Below, one piece after another: positions 16,739-25,267 of a DNA stretch of 64,000 nt (position 1 is the stretch's first letter; every line of letters begins with the position of its first letter). The notes under the pieces are model-generated. The model was given only the letters and a program-made list of their open reading frames with translations, did not search any database and was not told the origin of the DNA. The DNA is from Segetibacter aerophilus (GTDB lineage Bacteria; Bacteroidota; Bacteroidia; Chitinophagales; Chitinophagaceae): positions 62,001-126,000 of the forward strand of contig NZ_BJYT01000008.1 of the NCBI RefSeq assembly GCF_007991655.1. Reading direction: 5' to 3'. The translations under genes were made by a program, and so were the position numbers.

Positions 16739-17731
16739 TTAATAATTAAAGCATTCTTCCAAAAGTGCTGAATAAAACTCTTTTAAAGTCCAGCCCATTG
16801 CTTTTACCTGTTGCGGAACAATGCTTGCTTCACTTTGTCCCGGTACTGTATTCACCTCTAACATGTAAGGCTGCTCTTTCGCTTCATTATAAATAAAATC
16901 TATTCGCACAACTCCACGACAATTGAGGAGCTCGTATATTTTCGCAGCATTTGTTCTTATTTTCTCCGCAATTGAATCATCAACCTGGGCAGGAGTAATT
17001 TCTTCACTCATTCCCTTTACATATTTTGCTTCGTAGTCAAAAAAGTCTTTTTTACTGATTACTTCAGTGATCGGCATTGTAATGATCTTACCATTGGTTT
17101 TAAAAACACCAATAGTAAATTCTCTTCCCTGTATAAATTCTTCAATTAGAACCTGGTCGTCTTCTTTAAAAGCTTTTTCGATTGCCAGTCCCAATTCTTC
17201 TGACGGCTCATTTACTTTCGACATACCAATGCTAGATCCGCCATTATTTGGCTTAATAAAAACAGGGAACGTTAGCTGACCAGCTATTTCATCTGCATTT
17301 ATAAAACTGTTTTTTATTAGGTGAACAGATTTGGCAACGTTAATTCCACCAAAAGCTGCTACCGCTACCGTATAGCGCTTATTGAAAGTCAACGCAGATG
17401 TAGCAGCATTGCAACTCGTGTAGGGAATTTTAAGAAGATCGAAATAGCCTTGTAATTTTCCGTCTTCTCCTGGCGTTCCATGGATGCCTATTAAGACAGC
17501 ATCGAAAGTAACTTTATCGCCTTTGATGCTTATTGAGAAATCGTTTTTGTCCACCGCAATTTCCTCTCCCTCCTCAGACTCAAACCACCATCCTGTAGCA
17601 TGAATGTCTATCTTATAAACATCATATTTTTCTGTATCAAGGTTATTTTCAATAGTAACAGCACTCTTATAACTGATTACAGATTCTCCACTGTAGCCGC
17701 CTGTAACAAATGCAATTTTCTTTTTGCTCAT
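16739..17731 (-). CDS. ddl: D-alanine--D-alanine ligase
   Basis: It joins two D-alanines with ATP for peptidoglycan precursor synthesis. The ATP-grasp ligase signature is complete: N-terminal TGGYSGESVISYKSA, HGTPGEDGKLQGYFDLL (about 85-101), the ATP-binding lysine in FPVFIKPNNGGSSIGMS, EEFIQGREFTIGVF, and the C-terminal RIDFIYNEAKEQPYMLEVNTV with metal-binding Asp, Glu and Asn. Length of 330 residues is normal. It is the first gene of the ddl-PASTA-rhodanese unit. The loop residues that separate D-lactate from D-alanine ligases are of the D-Ala type as far as I can judge. Confidence 0.95.
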   Translation of the reverse strand: MSKKKIAFVTGGYSGESVISYKSAVTIENNLDTEKYDVYKIDIHATGWWFESEEGEEIAVDKNDFSISIKGDKVTFDAVLIGIHGTPGEDGKLQGYFDLLKIPYTSCNAATSALTFNKRYTVAVAAFGGINVAKSVHLIKNSFINADEIAGQLTFPVFIKPNNGGSSIGMSKVNEPSEELGLAIEKAFKEDDQVLIEEFIQGREFTIGVFKTNGKIITMPITEVISKKDFFDYEAKYVKGMSEEITPAQVDDSIAEKIRTNAAKIYELLNCRGVVRIDFIYNEAKEQPYMLEVNTVPGQSEASIVPQQVKAMGWTLKEFYSALLEECFNY

Positions 17732-17970
17732 AGCCCTAATTGTGACGCAAAGAAAGTAAAAAAATCGCCAAGGAAGATGTAAAAGGAAATTGAGGATTTT
17801 TTTAAAAAGATTGATTTTTCAAACGAGGGATAAAAACATTTTGCAACATTGTATAAATAATAATATAGAAATAGTAAAAGGAGCGGGTGTATTGTCAATA
17901 GTATATTTACATGATAAATGTGGGTTTTATTCAACTAGAGAAATTGCTATAAAATTTAATAAAACTAAAA

Positions 17971-18297
17971 ATGCTTAAGCTAAAATTGTTTTTACCAGTT
18001 GCATCATTGGCGATAGTAGTTGTTGCCTGTAACGATAAAAATGAAGATGTCACAGATGCAGTAAATAAATCAGGTTCAGTTGAAACTGCGGTTCATATAT
18101 CTCATATAGATACCGCAAACGATGAGCTTGTAACAACGCACAAGATTTGGGTAAAAAACAATGTATATAAAACGGTGGAGTACAGGGATACTATTCCCTC
18201 ATTAGGAACTGAAAACACGGTGGCTGAAAACGAGGATGGAGATAAAAAAAGTGTATCAGTTAAAAAGGATTATGAAATTTATATAACAGTCAAGTAA
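17971..18297 (+). CDS. Small putative lipoprotein (108 aa)
   Basis: The product starts with MLKLKLFLPVASLAIVVVAC, a lipoprotein signal with lipobox VVAC and lipidated C20. What follows is short and polar, with NDKNEDVTDAVNK, a central region that may form beta strands (VETAVHISHIDTAN, HKIWVKNNVYKTVEYRD), and a charged tail (EDGDKKSVSVKKDYEIYITVK). No family is recognised. It is followed 8 bp later by another small lipoprotein gene and they are likely co-transcribed. Confidence 0.65.
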   Translation: MLKLKLFLPVASLAIVVVACNDKNEDVTDAVNKSGSVETAVHISHIDTANDELVTTHKIWVKNNVYKTVEYRDTIPSLGTENTVAENEDGDKKSVSVKKDYEIYITVK

Positions 18298-18305
18298 GGA
18301 TAGAA

Positions 18306-18638
18306 ATGAAAAAGTCAAAATATGTTGAACTGGTATTAATAACAGCGGTGCTTGCCTCGTGTAATCAACCGAACAAAGAGTGGGAGAGTGGCAACAAAGT
18401 TTACATGAGGAGCGACACTACTGCGCCTTATAGCAGAGCGCATCATTCAGGTATCGGGACTGCTTTGTTATGGTACTATGCGTTTAGACCTTACGGCAAT
18501 TTTAATAATGGCAATTACCGTAGAGCGGGTTACTATTCTAGAGGATTATCGGAAAGATCAAATATTGGCAGTAATACCTTTAAAGGTGCAGTAACCCGCG
18601 GTGGATTTGGAAGAGGTGGGTATAGTGTTTCTTCTTAA
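18306..18638 (+). CDS. Small lipoprotein with a Gly/Arg/Tyr-rich tail (110 aa)
   Basis: A lipoprotein signal (KKSKYVELVLITAVLASC, lipobox LASC) is followed by NQPNKEWESGN. The second half is rich in G, Y, R, N and S (FRPYGNFNNGNYRRAGYY, GGFGRGGYSVSS), which suggests a disordered, possibly wall- or polysaccharide-interacting segment. No family is recognised, though similar short RGY-rich lipoproteins exist in Bacteroidota. It follows the lipoprotein gene at 17971 by 8 bp. Confidence 0.65.
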   Translation: MKKSKYVELVLITAVLASCNQPNKEWESGNKVYMRSDTTAPYSRAHHSGIGTALLWYYAFRPYGNFNNGNYRRAGYYSRGLSERSNIGSNTFKGAVTRGGFGRGGYSVSS

Positions 18639-18704
18639 GCAGAAGTTGTGGTAATTGAACGAAGATTAATTGTACTACAATTGGAAGATGAATATAGATT
18701 TGAC

Positions 18705-18730
18705 GTAAAAGGGTGCGACGCAACATTGAT
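18705..18730 (+). repeat. Dispersed intergenic repeat, diverged copy
   Basis: GTAAAAGGGTGCGACGCAAC then ATTGAT. It shares the core GTGCGACGCAA with sequences at 15498-15515 and (as TTGCGACGCAAC) at 11726-11759. Confidence 0.4.
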
Positions 18731-18775
18731 AAGAAAAGAGGAAATGTTGACTACAAAACTTGCTCAAAAATCCGC

Positions 18776-19663
18776 TTAGTCCCAATCCTGCATAATAGGA
18801 GTTGTATCCTTAGCCATTTTTTCTACAAACTTCCGCTCATGCACGAGGAAACCGTTTCCTTTGGCGCATAAATGCACACGAATGTTTTCAACACTCATTG
18901 GATTGCCCTCAGGAATGTCGGCAATGTTGCTGTGGCGTATATCGTGTCCATCGATAATAACTACCATTCCGCTTCCGATCGCTTCCATCTTATTTCCTTC
19001 GGTTATTAGCATCCCCGTATCTTCTCCTAATCCAATGCCGATACAAGAAGGGTTTGCGCCAACAGCTTGGGAAAGCCTCCCGAAACGTCCACGCTTTTCA
19101 AAATGGGAGTCGAAGATTACGTTCTGCATAAAGCCAAGGCCGGTAGTTATTTTTACTTCTCCTTTTAGGTGCGCTTTAGAAGCGTCACCTTCATAGATCA
19201 TCGTATTGCTCATTGCCATTGCTCCAGCCGATGTGCCGGCAACAACAAATGGTTCATTCTTATACCTGTTTTGAATAATTCGTAAAAACTTAGTTCCCCC
19301 GAAGGTCGAAGTAAGGCGCATTTGGTTTCCGCCGGTAAACATAACGGCATCGCACTCTTGAATTCGGTCGATGTAGTCCTGGTCCTGTGCATCTTCCCGG
19401 TTCCTGATGTGCATCACGTCTACATTGGTACATCCTATTCTTCCAAACGCTTCCAGGTAGTTATTACCTACCTCAAATGGAATCATGGAGGCGGTAGTCA
19501 CTACTTCAATCCGCGCCAGTATTCCGCCCGCTTCATGAACTATGCGACGAAGAATTCCCAACCCAAAAAAGTTTAAGTTGTGATGGATGGCGAGGGCCTT
19601 TTCTAAAACAGTCCCTTTATCTTCTGCGCCACCGATTGCAATAAGTTTTCCTTTTTCCGACAT
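18776..19663 (-). CDS. cphB: Cyanophycinase
   Basis: It is a serine peptidase (S51-like) that cuts cyanophycin, the Asp-Arg storage polymer, to beta-Asp-Arg dipeptides. The 295-residue sequence has GGAEDKG near the start, MFTGGNQMRLT (about 108-118), the nucleophile S145 in AGTSAGAMAMS, DSHFEKRGRFGRL and GIGLGEDTGML, all features of the family. There is no signal peptide, so it acts in the cytoplasm. It is divergent from the cyanophycin synthetase gene, with 356 bp between the starts, so the two share a regulatory region. Confidence 0.94.
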   Translation of the reverse strand: MSEKGKLIAIGGAEDKGTVLEKALAIHHNLNFFGLGILRRIVHEAGGILARIEVVTTASMIPFEVGNNYLEAFGRIGCTNVDVMHIRNREDAQDQDYIDRIQECDAVMFTGGNQMRLTSTFGGTKFLRIIQNRYKNEPFVVAGTSAGAMAMSNTMIYEGDASKAHLKGEVKITTGLGFMQNVIFDSHFEKRGRFGRLSQAVGANPSCIGIGLGEDTGMLITEGNKMEAIGSGMVVIIDGHDIRHSNIADIPEGNPMSVENIRVHLCAKGNGFLVHERKFVEKMAKDTTPIMQDWD

Positions 19664-20019
19664 TTTTAGTGTTTAGACAATGTTGCAAATGTAATCTATA
19701 CAATCGTTTTCATAGTAACAGAAGCAATCATTTAACTATACAACTATAAAACTTTACATCTTTCTTTAGTAGCAGTGCTGATCGCAATTTGTTTTTAGAT
19801 GTAAGAGAAGCTTTACAATTGTCGGCTACCAAATATAAATAAAAAAGTAAGGTCACCAATGCAGAACTTTAGCTGCTTGGTCGATCGTTAGTGAGCTAGA
19901 TTATCGAGTTGGATGGGATAGAAACAGGGTGGTAAGCAATTTGATAAATTAGTTATACATGATTTATTGGGGATCAGGGTTTTTAAACACTTCAGAGCCA
20001 ACCATCAACAAAAAACTTT
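19664..20019 (+). other. Shared divergent promoter region of cphB and cphA
   Basis: No gene is seen. It must hold the promoters of both cyanophycin genes. A TACATTTG -7 box for cphB is clear on the minus strand (19686-19693). For cphA the best candidate is TTTG at 19788 with TACAATTG at 19814 (one mismatch, spacing 22). Confidence 0.6.
19686..19693 (-). promoter_or_regulatory. -7 element for cphB
   Basis: On the minus strand TACATTTG matches TAnnTTTG exactly, 22 bp before the cphB ATG, which gives a leader of about 16 nt. No -33 box stands out. Confidence 0.45.
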
Positions 20020-22641
20020 ATGAAAATTGTCGAAACAAAAGTATTGCAAGGTCCAAATTATTGGAGTGTTCGTAGGAACAAGCTAATCCAGATAAAGCTT
20101 GACCTGGAGGAGATGGAACAACATCCAACCAATAAAATTCCCGGTTTCACTAACCGGCTAAGAGAATTACTTCCATCTATGTATTCTCACCGTTGCAGTG
20201 TTGGAACGCCCGGGGGATTCTTTGAAAGAGTAGAAGAAGGAACATGGATGGGACACGTAATTGAGCACATTGCTTTAGAATTGCAAACCCTTGCCGGTAT
20301 GAACACGGGGTTTGGACGTACGCGGGGAACTGGTAAAGAAGGAGAGTATTACGTAGTGTTTAGCTATGTGGAAGAAGACGCCGGAGTGTTTGCAGGAAAT
20401 GCAGCAGTAAGAATTGCGGAAGCGTTGGCTGAGGGTACTGAATACAACCTTGAAGCAGACATACAAACTCTGCGGGAAATTCGTGAAAACACTGCTATGG
20501 GACCTTCAACCGGTGGAATAGTTAAAGAGGCTGCTAAACGGGGTATTCCGTTTATCAGGCTAAATAAACATAGCCTTGTTCAATTGGGTTACGGCGTACA
20601 CCAAAAGAGAATACGGGCAACAATCGCCAGTACAACTTCTAATATTGCAGTAGACATTGCAGGCGATAAGGAGGAAACAAAAAACCTTTTAGGAGCAGCA
20701 GAGATCCCCGTTCCAAATGGAACGATTGTACGAACCGAGGAAGGGCTAAAGGAAGCAATCGAAGATATGGGATACCCTGTGGTGTTGAAACCTATTGATG
20801 GTAATCATGGCAAAGGAGCAACTACCAATATAACGACTTGGGAACAGGCGGTGAAAGCATTGCAGGAAGCCCAGATGTACGGTAGAAGCGTTATTTGCGA
20901 GAGGTTCGTCACCGGCTTCGATTTTAGAGTTCTGGTAATCAATCACAAGTTCATTTGTGCAGCGTTACGCACGCCTGCAAGTGTGGTAGGCGATGGCGAA
21001 CATACCATTCAATGGCTCGTAGATGAAGTCAATAAAGATCCTCGACGAGGTTTCGGTCACGAGTTGGTGTTAACCAAAATAACAGTAGACAATTTTACTC
21101 AAAAAATGTTAGCTGATGTTGGCTATACCCTTGAGACTATTCCGGCCAAGGGTGAATTAGTCCTTCTAAAACCGACGGCAAACTTAAGCACCGGCGGTAC
21201 AAGTACGGACATAACAGATGAGGTGCATTCAGCCAACATCTTCATGTGCGAAAGGATCTCGAAGATCATAGGTCTTGATATTTGCGGAATCGACATCATG
21301 GCGCCGGACCTGAAAGAACCTGTAACAGAAAACGGAGGTGCCGTTTTAGAAGTAAATGCTGCCCCAGGTTTCCGAATGCATATAGAGCCAACGGTTGGTT
21401 TGCCCAGAAATGTATCTGAGCCGGTTATCAATATGCTTTTTCCTAAGGCAAGCAGCGGCAGGATACCTATTGTAGCCGTTACCGGAACAAATGGTAAGAC
21501 AACTACCACCAGGCTCATTGCGCATATTTGTAAGTCGGTTGGTTATAAAGTAGGCTTTACCACTTCTGATGGAATTTATATTCAGAATAACCTAATGATG
21601 AGAGGCGATTGTACAGGCCCTGTCAGTGCCCAGTTTGTGTTGAAAGATCCTACGGTTGATTTTGCCGTTTTGGAGTGTGCGCGTGGAGGTATATTGAAGG
21701 CCGGTCTTGCTTTCGAACATTGCGACATTGCTATTGTAACCAATGTTAGCGCTGATCATATTGGTCTCGGCGGAATTGACAACCTGGAGCAAATGGCTAA
21801 AGTGAAAGCAGTTGTTCCGGAAACAGTTTTTCCGCACGGCTATGCGATTCTAAATGCTGATGACGACCTTGTTTATGGAATGAGAAAAGGTTTGGAGTGT
21901 AATGTGGCCTTTTTTAGTATGGATGAAAATAACCCAAGAATTAAAGAACACTGTGAGGACGGAGGGTATGCGGCGGTGTTTGAAAACGGGTACGTTTCTA
22001 TTTTAAAAGGCACATGGAAAATAAGGGTTCAGAAAGTAACAGACATTCCTATTACCTATGGAGGACGCGCTGTTCACAACATTATGAATGCACTTCCCGC
22101 AGTATTGGCTTCGTACCTGTACACCAACATTACTATTGACGATATCAAACAGTCGCTCCGAACTTTTATACCGTCCGATGTACAAACTCCAGGCAGGTTG
22201 AATCTGTTTCAATTTAAGAGATTTCAAATGCTGCTTGATTTTGCTCATAACCCTGCAGGGCTTAAATTATTAGGTGAGTTCATTAAGAAAATAGACGCAA
22301 CTCCAAAGGTTGGTATTATTTCAGGAACGGGTGATCGCAGAGATGAAGACATCAGGGATATTGGAAGGATTTCTGCTACGTTCTTTGACGAGATCATCAT
22401 CCGGCAGGATAAATACTTAAGAGGTCGCACAGCTGAAGAAATTATTGATCTACTTAGGGAAGGCATAAATGAAACAAAGCCAAAAGATCTTCCTGTAACA
22501 ATTATCTTAAGTGAAAAAGAGGCCGTTTTGCATGCCTACAAAAATGCTAAACCTGGTTCTCTCATTACGCTTCTTGCAGACAAGGTTGATGCGTCGCTTG
22601 AACTTATTAAAAGGCTAAGAGAAGAAGAGGAAGAGCTATAA
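20020..22641 (+). CDS. cphA: Cyanophycin synthetase
   Basis: It is a 873-residue enzyme that builds the Asp backbone and adds Arg side chains with ATP, without a ribosome. The N-terminal domain (1-160) is the family-specific region (MKIVETKVLQGPNYWSVRR). An ATP-grasp domain (about 215-480) has NHGKGATTN and EVNAAPGFRMH. The C-terminal Mur-ligase-like domain begins with the P-loop VTGTNGKTTTTRLI (about 486-499), followed by the family blocks ECARGGILKAGLAF and NVSADHIGLGGIDN. Length matches CphA of other bacteria. With the cyanophycinase divergently placed, this cell should make and reuse a nitrogen-rich storage polymer. A tRNA-Gln gene follows 101 bp downstream. Confidence 0.95.
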   Translation: MKIVETKVLQGPNYWSVRRNKLIQIKLDLEEMEQHPTNKIPGFTNRLRELLPSMYSHRCSVGTPGGFFERVEEGTWMGHVIEHIALELQTLAGMNTGFGRTRGTGKEGEYYVVFSYVEEDAGVFAGNAAVRIAEALAEGTEYNLEADIQTLREIRENTAMGPSTGGIVKEAAKRGIPFIRLNKHSLVQLGYGVHQKRIRATIASTTSNIAVDIAGDKEETKNLLGAAEIPVPNGTIVRTEEGLKEAIEDMGYPVVLKPIDGNHGKGATTNITTWEQAVKALQEAQMYGRSVICERFVTGFDFRVLVINHKFICAALRTPASVVGDGEHTIQWLVDEVNKDPRRGFGHELVLTKITVDNFTQKMLADVGYTLETIPAKGELVLLKPTANLSTGGTSTDITDEVHSANIFMCERISKIIGLDICGIDIMAPDLKEPVTENGGAVLEVNAAPGFRMHIEPTVGLPRNVSEPVINMLFPKASSGRIPIVAVTGTNGKTTTTRLIAHICKSVGYKVGFTTSDGIYIQNNLMMRGDCTGPVSAQFVLKDPTVDFAVLECARGGILKAGLAFEHCDIAIVTNVSADHIGLGGIDNLEQMAKVKAVVPETVFPHGYAILNADDDLVYGMRKGLECNVAFFSMDENNPRIKEHCEDGGYAAVFENGYVSILKGTWKIRVQKVTDIPITYGGRAVHNIMNALPAVLASYLYTNITIDDIKQSLRTFIPSDVQTPGRLNLFQFKRFQMLLDFAHNPAGLKLLGEFIKKIDATPKVGIISGTGDRRDEDIRDIGRISATFFDEIIIRQDKYLRGRTAEEIIDLLREGINETKPKDLPVTIILSEKEAVLHAYKNAKPGSLITLLADKVDASLELIKRLREEEEEL

Positions 22642-22696
22642 CCAGAAAAGTGAGCAATAAAAAAGGGGTTAAAGCTTTGGTTTTTTTAAAAAAATA

Positions 22697-22727
22697 TTTG
22701 TTCAAATATCTTGAACCCTTATTTTTG
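22697..22727 (+). promoter_or_regulatory. Promoter of tRNA-Gln
   Basis: TTTG (22697-22700), then 19 bp, then TATTTTTG (22720-22727): an exact fit to the Bacteroidota primary sigma consensus. The tRNA starts 16 bp after the -7 box. Confidence 0.85.
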
Positions 22728-22742
22728 CACTCCATTTATGAT

Positions 22743-22813
22743 TGCCCGATAGTATAATGGTAGTACGACAGTTTTTGGTACTGTTTGTCGTGGTTCGAGT
22801 CCATGTCGGGCAA
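22743..22813 (+). tRNA. tRNA-Gln (anticodon TTG)
   Basis: Acceptor TGCCCGA pairs with TCGGGCA, and the anticodon arm ACAGT-TTTTGGT-ACTGT presents TTG, which reads CAA/CAG. The T arm has GTTCGAGTCC. The discriminator is A and CCA is not encoded. The gene is 71 nt. Confidence 0.93.
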
Positions 22814-22815
22814 CA

Positions 22816-22849
22816 AAAAAGCGAATTGTTATAATGCAATTCGCTTTTT
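22816..22849 (+). terminator. Terminator of tRNA-Gln, shared with the convergent amidohydrolase
   Basis: Arms AAAAAGCGAATTG and CAATTCGCTTTTT pair perfectly and end in a T run. The hairpin lies 2 bp past the tRNA and 10 bp from the amidohydrolase stop on the other strand, so it works for both. Confidence 0.85.
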
Positions 22850-22858
22850 ATTTATACT

Positions 22859-24046
22859 CTAGTTTGTCGTTCCTGCCTTGGCCCCAAACCAGGCCATCAT
22901 CTGTATTCCATTTGTGATAGCCTCTTCATCAATATTAAATTTTGGCGTATGCACATTATGAATAATTCCTTTTTCTTCATTTCCCACTCCTAAACGATAA
23001 AAGCACCCGGGTACGACATGGGTGTAGTAGCCAAAATCTTCCGCCCCCATTCTAAGCTCAGTCTCCTCTACATTTTCTTTCCCCCAATATTCCTCTGCTA
23101 ACTTCCAACCAACTTCCGTCAGCGAAGGGTCGTTGTCAACAAAAGGATATCCTACATCCACCAGTACATCTGCTTCCGCGCCCATTGCAGTCACAAGGCC
23201 CACCGTTTGTTTTTTAATCAATTCGTGGGCTTTTCTTCGCCATACTTCATCCATAGCTCTAAAAGTACCTTTTAGCTTTACTTCACTTGGAATTACGTTT
23301 GTTGTGTGTCCGCCTTCGATTGAACAGATAGAAAGGACAGAAGGCGATGTTGGATTGTTGTTACGACTAATAATCTGTTGCAAACTGACAATTAGGTGGG
23401 AGGCAATTAAAATGGTGTCGGCAGTGAGATGTGGCGCTGCCGCATGGCCGCCTTTACTCCTTATTGTAATAAATATTTCGTCTGCACTCGCCATTACTCT
23501 CCCTTTGCGAAAACTAAACTTGCCAAGAGGCAGGCCGGGGTGAACATGCATTCCGAAAATTCCGTGAGGCTTTGGATTTTCCAGCCCGCCATCTCTTATC
23601 ATATAACTCGCACCGCCGGGATTTCTTTCTTCCCCAGGTTGAAACAACAGTTTTATCGTTCCTTCCCAATCATCTTTTAGTTCGTTAAGAATTTTTGCAG
23701 CACCTAAAAGACAGGTCGTGTGTACATCGTGACCACAGGCATGCATCAAACCTTCGTTAACGGACTTATATTCTACTTCGTTTTCTTCTTTTATAGGGAG
23801 TGCATCCATATCTGCACGAAGGGCAATAACACGGCTTCCAGGATTTTTTCCTTTGATTAGACCTACTACGCCGGTGGTTGCTTTTATTTCAAAAGGAATA
23901 TCAAATTCACTTAGTTTCTGCTGGATGTATTTTGAGGTTTCAAACTCCTGGTAACTTATTTCTGGATGAGCATGAAGATGGTGTCTGACTTTTATAAACT
24001 CTTGCTGGTATTGTAAAGCAAGTCCTTTTATTTTCTCCTTTAGCAT
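22859..24046 (-). CDS. M20-family amidohydrolase (N-acyl-amino-acid deacylase/hippurate hydrolase type)
   Basis: It is a dizinc metallohydrolase that removes acyl groups from N-acyl amino acids. Motifs are RHHLHAHPEISY near residue 20, LRADMDALPI (about 78), ACGHDVHTTCLLGAAKIL with zinc ligands His and Asp, LLFQPGEERNPGGASYMIRDG with the catalytic Glu pair, FGMHVHPGLPLG, and the C-terminal MGAEDFGYYTHVVPG. The length of 395 residues is normal for the cytosolic M20D group. On the minus strand TATCTTTG (24051-24058) matches the -7 box only 5 bp before the ATG, so the message may be leaderless. Substrate is undetermined: N-acetyl-amino acids, hippurate or IAA-conjugates are all possible. Confidence 0.92.
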   Translation of the reverse strand: MLKEKIKGLALQYQQEFIKVRHHLHAHPEISYQEFETSKYIQQKLSEFDIPFEIKATTGVVGLIKGKNPGSRVIALRADMDALPIKEENEVEYKSVNEGLMHACGHDVHTTCLLGAAKILNELKDDWEGTIKLLFQPGEERNPGGASYMIRDGGLENPKPHGIFGMHVHPGLPLGKFSFRKGRVMASADEIFITIRSKGGHAAAPHLTADTILIASHLIVSLQQIISRNNNPTSPSVLSICSIEGGHTTNVIPSEVKLKGTFRAMDEVWRRKAHELIKKQTVGLVTAMGAEADVLVDVGYPFVDNDPSLTEVGWKLAEEYWGKENVEETELRMGAEDFGYYTHVVPGCFYRLGVGNEEKGIIHNVHTPKFNIDEEAITNGIQMMAWFGAKAGTTN

Positions 24047-24077
24047 ACATCAAAGATACTTGCTAGAGCTTCAATTT

Positions 24078-24527
24078 TTACTGGCTGTCGTCTTCGGGCG
24101 GTGGAGTGTATTCAATAATATCCGGAACAATGTAAATCCCTTTTTTAGGATATAATGCTGAAATCATCTTTCGGAGTTGAAGTGCTTCTCTTTGGGTTAA
24201 GAAGTTTCCAATACGTACCCGGAAATTCGGCGCCTGGTATAACAGGTACGATTTTTCATTAGGAAAACGACTTAACAGTTCTGCTTTCACCGCATTGGCT
24301 TCATCGCGGTTTTGGGTGTTTGCTGCTTGTATGCGAAAACCGCTTACTCGTCGTGGCCCACTTCTAAGTGACTTCTTGTTGATTTCTGCTTGTTTAGCCG
24401 CCATCTCATCAAAACGGGGGTCTTTATTGACGATAACAGAAGAAAAAGTATCGCTGTTACTTACCTGGCTTTTAACGATTATTGGGCAAATAATGAAAAT
24501 TGAAATAATTATTAGTATTGCTTTCAT
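24078..24527 (-). CDS. SPOR-domain secreted protein
   Basis: The product (149 aa) has a signal peptide (MKAILIIISIFIICPIIVKSQ) and a C-terminal SPOR domain (about 65-140: GFRIQAANTQNRDEANAV, LLYQAPNFRVRIGNF) that binds denuded glycan strands of septal peptidoglycan. I start at ATG 24527, because the upstream frame only adds a polar tail without a signal sequence. It is between deoC upstream (11 bp gap) and the M20 amidohydrolase downstream on the same strand. It should act in the periplasm, perhaps at the division site. Confidence 0.88.
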   Translation of the reverse strand: MKAILIIISIFIICPIIVKSQVSNSDTFSSVIVNKDPRFDEMAAKQAEINKKSLRSGPRRVSGFRIQAANTQNRDEANAVKAELLSRFPNEKSYLLYQAPNFRVRIGNFLTQREALQLRKMISALYPKKGIYIVPDIIEYTPPPEDDSQ

Positions 24528-24537
24528 CTCTGTTTGA

Positions 24538-25206
24538 TTAATATTTTGTTTCGGCTGCCTGCCCATTAACGATAGCCACACTTGCACTACAACCTAAACG
24601 TGTTGCGCCGGCCTCAATTAGTTCTTTGGCAAATTCATAAGTTCTTATTCCACCGGATGCTTTGATTTGAACGTTTTTAGGCAAATTTTCTCTCATGGTC
24701 TTAACCGCTTCTATGGTGGCTCCTTTTTCTGCGTAGCCCGTTGATGTTTTTAAATAATCTATTCCTGCGGGACCAAATAAATGGCAACATTTAATCAATT
24801 CATCTTCCGTCAAGACACCACTTTCGATGATGACCTTAATCACCTTCCCTTTGCTTTTAATTACCGGCATTATATGGTTGATTTCGTTTGAAATTAACTG
24901 CCAGTCATTATTTTTAATTGCAACAATATTTGCTACCACATCCAGTTCATCTGCGCCGTCGACCATTGCCAGCAGTATTTCTGCAAGCTTCGCTTCTACA
25001 GCAGAGTAGCCAAAGGGGAACCCTATGACCGTGGCTACTTTAACGTCTGATCCCAATAAAAGTGCTTTGGATATTTTTACAAAAGGCGGAGGAACGCACA
25101 CAGCCGCAAACCCGTATTCCTTTGCTTCTGCGCACAGTTTTTCGACGTCTGCTATCAGAGTGGTTGGTTTGAGGACGGTGTGATCTATGTGTTTGTTTAA
25201 GTTCAT
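24538..25206 (-). CDS. deoC: Deoxyribose-phosphate aldolase
   Basis: It splits 2-deoxyribose 5-phosphate to glyceraldehyde 3-phosphate and acetaldehyde in deoxynucleoside breakdown. The Schiff-base lysine K153 lies in DYLKTSTGYAEKGAT; the proton-relay lysines fall in VKIIESG-like KVIIESGVLTEDE and IKASGGIRTYEFA, and the VATVIGFPFGY block is typical. The length, 222 residues, fits the bacterial DeoC type. The stop is 11 bp before the SPOR gene start. An inverted-repeat element lies directly upstream. Confidence 0.94.
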   Translation of the reverse strand: MNLNKHIDHTVLKPTTLIADVEKLCAEAKEYGFAAVCVPPPFVKISKALLLGSDVKVATVIGFPFGYSAVEAKLAEILLAMVDGADELDVVANIVAIKNNDWQLISNEINHIMPVIKSKGKVIKVIIESGVLTEDELIKCCHLFGPAGIDYLKTSTGYAEKGATIEAVKTMRENLPKNVQIKASGGIRTYEFAKELIEAGATRLGCSASVAIVNGQAAETKY

Positions 25207-25210
25207 TCAG

Positions 25211-25252
25211 ATTAATTAGGAATTAAGAATTAGGAATTTGATAATTAGGAAT
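25211..25252 (+). repeat. Left repeat block of the four-helix-bundle element
   Basis: Three exact copies of AATTAGGAAT (25214-25223, 25228-25237, 25243-25252) in about 40 bp. The right block at 25681-25720 holds three copies in the opposite orientation, so the two blocks can pair and enclose the gene. Confidence 0.75.
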
Positions 25253-25267
25253 GATAGAGCTAGCTCA

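Noticed and set aside
17790-17978. Open frame of 62 codons before the small lipoprotein gene
   Set aside because: It has no recognisable feature, overlaps the lipoprotein start and reads like A/T-rich chance sequence.
18721-18754. Hairpin CAACATT/AATGTTG before the cphB stop
   Set aside because: It has no T run and overlaps the dispersed repeat, so a terminator call is not supported.
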